From Balaenoptera acutorostrata (lineage: Eukaryota > Chordata > Mammalia > Artiodactyla > Balaenopteridae): 64,000 bases of DNA. Positions 62,416 to 64,000 of this stretch are shown here, in pieces. Numbering within the stretch: the first letter of the stretch is position 1; each line of letters opens with the position of its first letter. The stretch lies in the NCBI RefSeq assembly GCF_949987535.1, contig NW_026646025.1, forward strand, positions 3,534,001 to 3,598,000. Reading direction: 5' to 3'. The position numbers and the translations under genes are program-made. The notes under the pieces were generated by a model, which made no database searches, was not told the origin of the DNA, and saw only the letters and a program-made list of their open reading frames with translations.

Positions 62416-64000
62416 TCATCACAATGCTCCATGGCCCTTGTCATCACAATGCTCCAGAATTCTTGTCATCACCATGTTCCATGACCATTGTCATCACAAT
62501 TCTCCATGGCCCTTCGCATCACAATGCTCCAGAATTCTTGTCATCACCATATTCCATGACCATGTCATGACAATACTCCATGGCCCTTCGCATCACAATG
62601 CTCCAGAATTCTTGTCAACACAATGTTCCATGACCGTGTCATCACAATGCTCCATGGCCCTTTTCATCACAATGCTCCAGATTGCTTGTCATCACAAAGT
62701 TCCATGACCGTGTCATCACAATGCACCATGGCCTTTGTCATCACCATGCTCCAGAATTCTTGTCATCACAATGTTCCATGACCGTGTCATCACAATGCTC
62801 CATGGCCCTTGTCATCACAATGCTCCAGAATTCTTGTCATCACAATGTTCCATGACCGTGTCATCACAATGCTCCATGGCCCTTGTCATCACAATGCTCC
62901 AGAAATCTTGTCATCACAATGTTCCATGACCGTGTCATCACAATGCTCCATAATTCTTGTCATCACAATGTTCCATCACCGTGACATCACAATGCTCCAT
63001 AATTCTTGTCATCACAATGTTCCATGACCGTGTCATCAAAATGCTCCAGAATTCTTGTCATGACAATGTTCCATGACCAGGTCATCACAATGCTCAATCG
63101 CCCTTGTCATCACAATGCTCCAGAATTCTTGTCATCACAATGTTCCATGACCGTGTCATCACAATGCTCCAGAATTCTTTTCATCACAATGCTCTAGAAT
63201 TCTTGTCATCACAATGTTCCATGACCGTGTCATCACAATGCTCCATGGCCCTGGTCATCACAATGCTCCAGATTGCTTGTCATCACAAAGTTCCATGACC
63301 GTGTCATCACAATGCACCATGGCCCTTGTCATCACAATGCTCCAGAATTCTTGTCATCACAGTGTTCCATGACCGTGTCATCACAATGCTCCATGGCCCT
63401 TGTCATCACAATGCTCCAGAATTCTTGTCATCACAAGGTTCCATGACCGTGTCATCACAATGCTCCATAATTCTTGTCATCAAAATGTTCCATGACCGTG
63501 TCATCACAATGCTCCATAATTCTTGTCATCACAATGTTCCATGACCATGTCATCACAATGCTCCAGAATTCTTGTCATCACAATGCTCCAGAATTATTGT
63601 CATCACAATGCTCCAGAATTCTTATCATCACAATGCTCCAGAATTCTTGTCATCACAATGTTCCATGACCGTGTCATCACAATGCTCCATGGCACTTTTC
63701 ATCACAATGCTCCAGATTGCTTGTCATCACAAAGTTCCATGACCATGTTATCACAATGCTCCATGGCCCTGGTCATCACAATGCTCCAGAATTCTTGTCA
63801 TCACAGTGTTCCATGATCGTGTCATCACAATGCTCCATAATTCTTGTCATCAAAATGTTCCATGACCGTGTCATCACAAGGCTCCATAATTCTTGTCATC
63901 ACAATGTTCCATGACCGTGTCACCACAATGCTCCATGGCCCTTGTCACCACAATGCTCCACAAATCTTGTCATCACAATGTTCCATGACCGTGTCATCAC
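62416..64000 (+). repeat. Trimer array to the window edge, 1,585 bp
   Basis: Begins with the GACCATTGTCATC marker shared by C1-C3, then becomes the 3,422-bp-offset copy. The window ends within a monomer. Confidence 0.9.
62530..63914 (+). repeat. Copy of 59.11-60.49 kb, offset 3,422 bp
   Basis: Aligned positions keep an exact 3,422-bp spacing for about 1.4 kb. Both copies, but not the equivalents at 38.7, 40.4 and 49.5 kb, have GTCATGACAATACTCC and ATCACCGTGACATCAC. The shared private variants indicate that this duplication is younger than the 9-kb repeat. After 63,914 the sequence departs (CTTGTCACCACAATG). Confidence 0.82.

Larger units (their letters stand above)
1..64000 (+). repeat. Satellite array, 74-bp trimer of 24-25-bp monomers
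   Basis: The whole window is tandem repeat. Each monomer starts with the stem TCATCACAATG and ends with one of three 3' halves: CTCCATGGCCCTTG, CTCCAGAATTCTTG or TTCCATGACCGTG. The order a-b-c gives 25+25+24 = 74 bp, so the window holds about 2,600 monomers (length divided by 24.7). The consensus trimer is about 46% GC with 23 C to 11 G on this strand. No unit was seen in reverse orientation, and no unrelated insertion, transposon, tRNA, rRNA or coding gene interrupts it. Both ends are inside the array. I do not recognise the satellite family. The role is unknown; arrays of this kind are usually heterochromatic. Confidence 0.97.
36191..64000 (+). repeat. Sparse-core domain with a 9-kb higher-order repeat
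   Basis: To the right of block B the cores are 1.2-3.4 kb apart, and ten of thirteen have TTTAATCAATTT in the fourth and fifth diverged monomers, a form not seen to the left. No truncated, R, N or D core occurs here. The trimer arrays are longer and look more uniform. The first kilobase (36.19-37.18 kb) is ordinary trimer array, partly resembling the left edge of the window. Confidence 0.82.
58750..64000 (+). repeat. 9-kb higher-order repeat, copy C3 (incomplete)
   Basis: Aligns with C2 at 9,607 bp up to 61.37 kb, where one base is lost (CCAGAATCTTG), then at 9,606 bp, and at 9,680 bp after one extra trimer near 62.0 kb. At about 62.53 kb it stops following C2 and returns to its own beginning. 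The window ends before the copy can be completed. Confidence 0.8.

Noticed and set aside
1..64000. Protein with tandem repeats (for example a secreted or surface repeat protein)
   Set aside because: No frame stays open beyond a few trimers, and length changes are not multiples of three, which selection on a coding repeat would require.
1..64000. Reading frames on the - strand
   Set aside because: The reverse stem CATTGTGATGA gives TGA codons in nearly every monomer; no long frame exists.
1..64000. CRISPR array
   Set aside because: The regular short repeats have no unique spacers; the variable halves are three recurring types. There are no cas genes.
1..64000. Centromere identity through a CENP-B box
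   Set aside because: I saw no match to the CENP-B box (TTCG followed at the right distance by CGGG). Centromere function cannot be excluded but has no sequence support.
1..64000. A named satellite such as alpha, beta, gamma or classical HSat
   Set aside because: Monomer length and sequence do not fit 171-bp alpha, 68-bp beta, about 220-bp gamma or CATTCC-type repeats.
1..64000. tRNA, rRNA or small RNA genes
   Set aside because: No stretch departs from the monomer pattern long enough to hold one.

Overview
The window is one uninterrupted block of satellite DNA. I see no protein-coding gene, RNA gene, transposon, CRISPR array or prokaryotic signal in it. Both edges lie inside the array, so the true array is longer than 64 kb. 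This points to a eukaryotic heterochromatic (pericentromeric, subtelomeric or similar) region. I do not recognise the family by name and cannot name the species. Loss of the one recurrent CpG to CpA or TpG suggests a genome with CpG methylation, such as a vertebrate or plant, but that is inference.

The sequence is built in nested levels. (1) The monomer is 24-25 bp: a constant stem TCATCACAATG plus a variable 3' half. (2) Three monomer types alternate: a has half CTCCATGGCCCTTG (NcoI site), b has CTCCAGAATTCTTG (EcoRI site), c has TTCCATGACCGTG (the CpG). Together they form a 74-bp trimer (25+25+24). A 49-bp dimer made of c plus a b variant (CTCCATAATTCTTG) is mixed in. (3) The trimer arrays are broken by 59 copies of a 319-bp 'core', itself 13 strongly diverged monomers of the same family, with a conserved palindrome CTATATAG. 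Eleven cores are cut short at the same point. (4) Cores plus arrays form higher-order repeats.

Layout: 1-2390 is a mosaic related to several later segments. Block A (about 2.39-17.81 kb) and block B (about 18.66-36.19 kb) are near-identical large copies, offset by 16.3-18.4 kb in steps caused by in-register indels. They are joined by a bridge (17.81-18.69 kb) that copies 7.91-8.79 kb. Inside A and B is a tandem 1,840-bp unit carrying three cores. From about 36.2 kb the architecture changes: cores become sparse (1.2-3.4 kb apart instead of 0.4-1.0 kb) and most are of a class with TTTAATCAATTT, not seen earlier. A 9.1-9.6 kb higher-order repeat begins at 40,031, 49,143 and 58,750 (the last incomplete). 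It contains nested 2.93-3.13 kb duplications, and a recent 3,422-bp duplication sits at the right edge.

All units lie in the same orientation. The + strand is C-rich (C:G about 2:1 in the trimer). Long + strand reading frames exist only because 74 is not a multiple of 3 and stop codons recur every third trimer; they are not genes. If the block acts at all, it would be as chromatin, as a transcript or as a protein-binding array.
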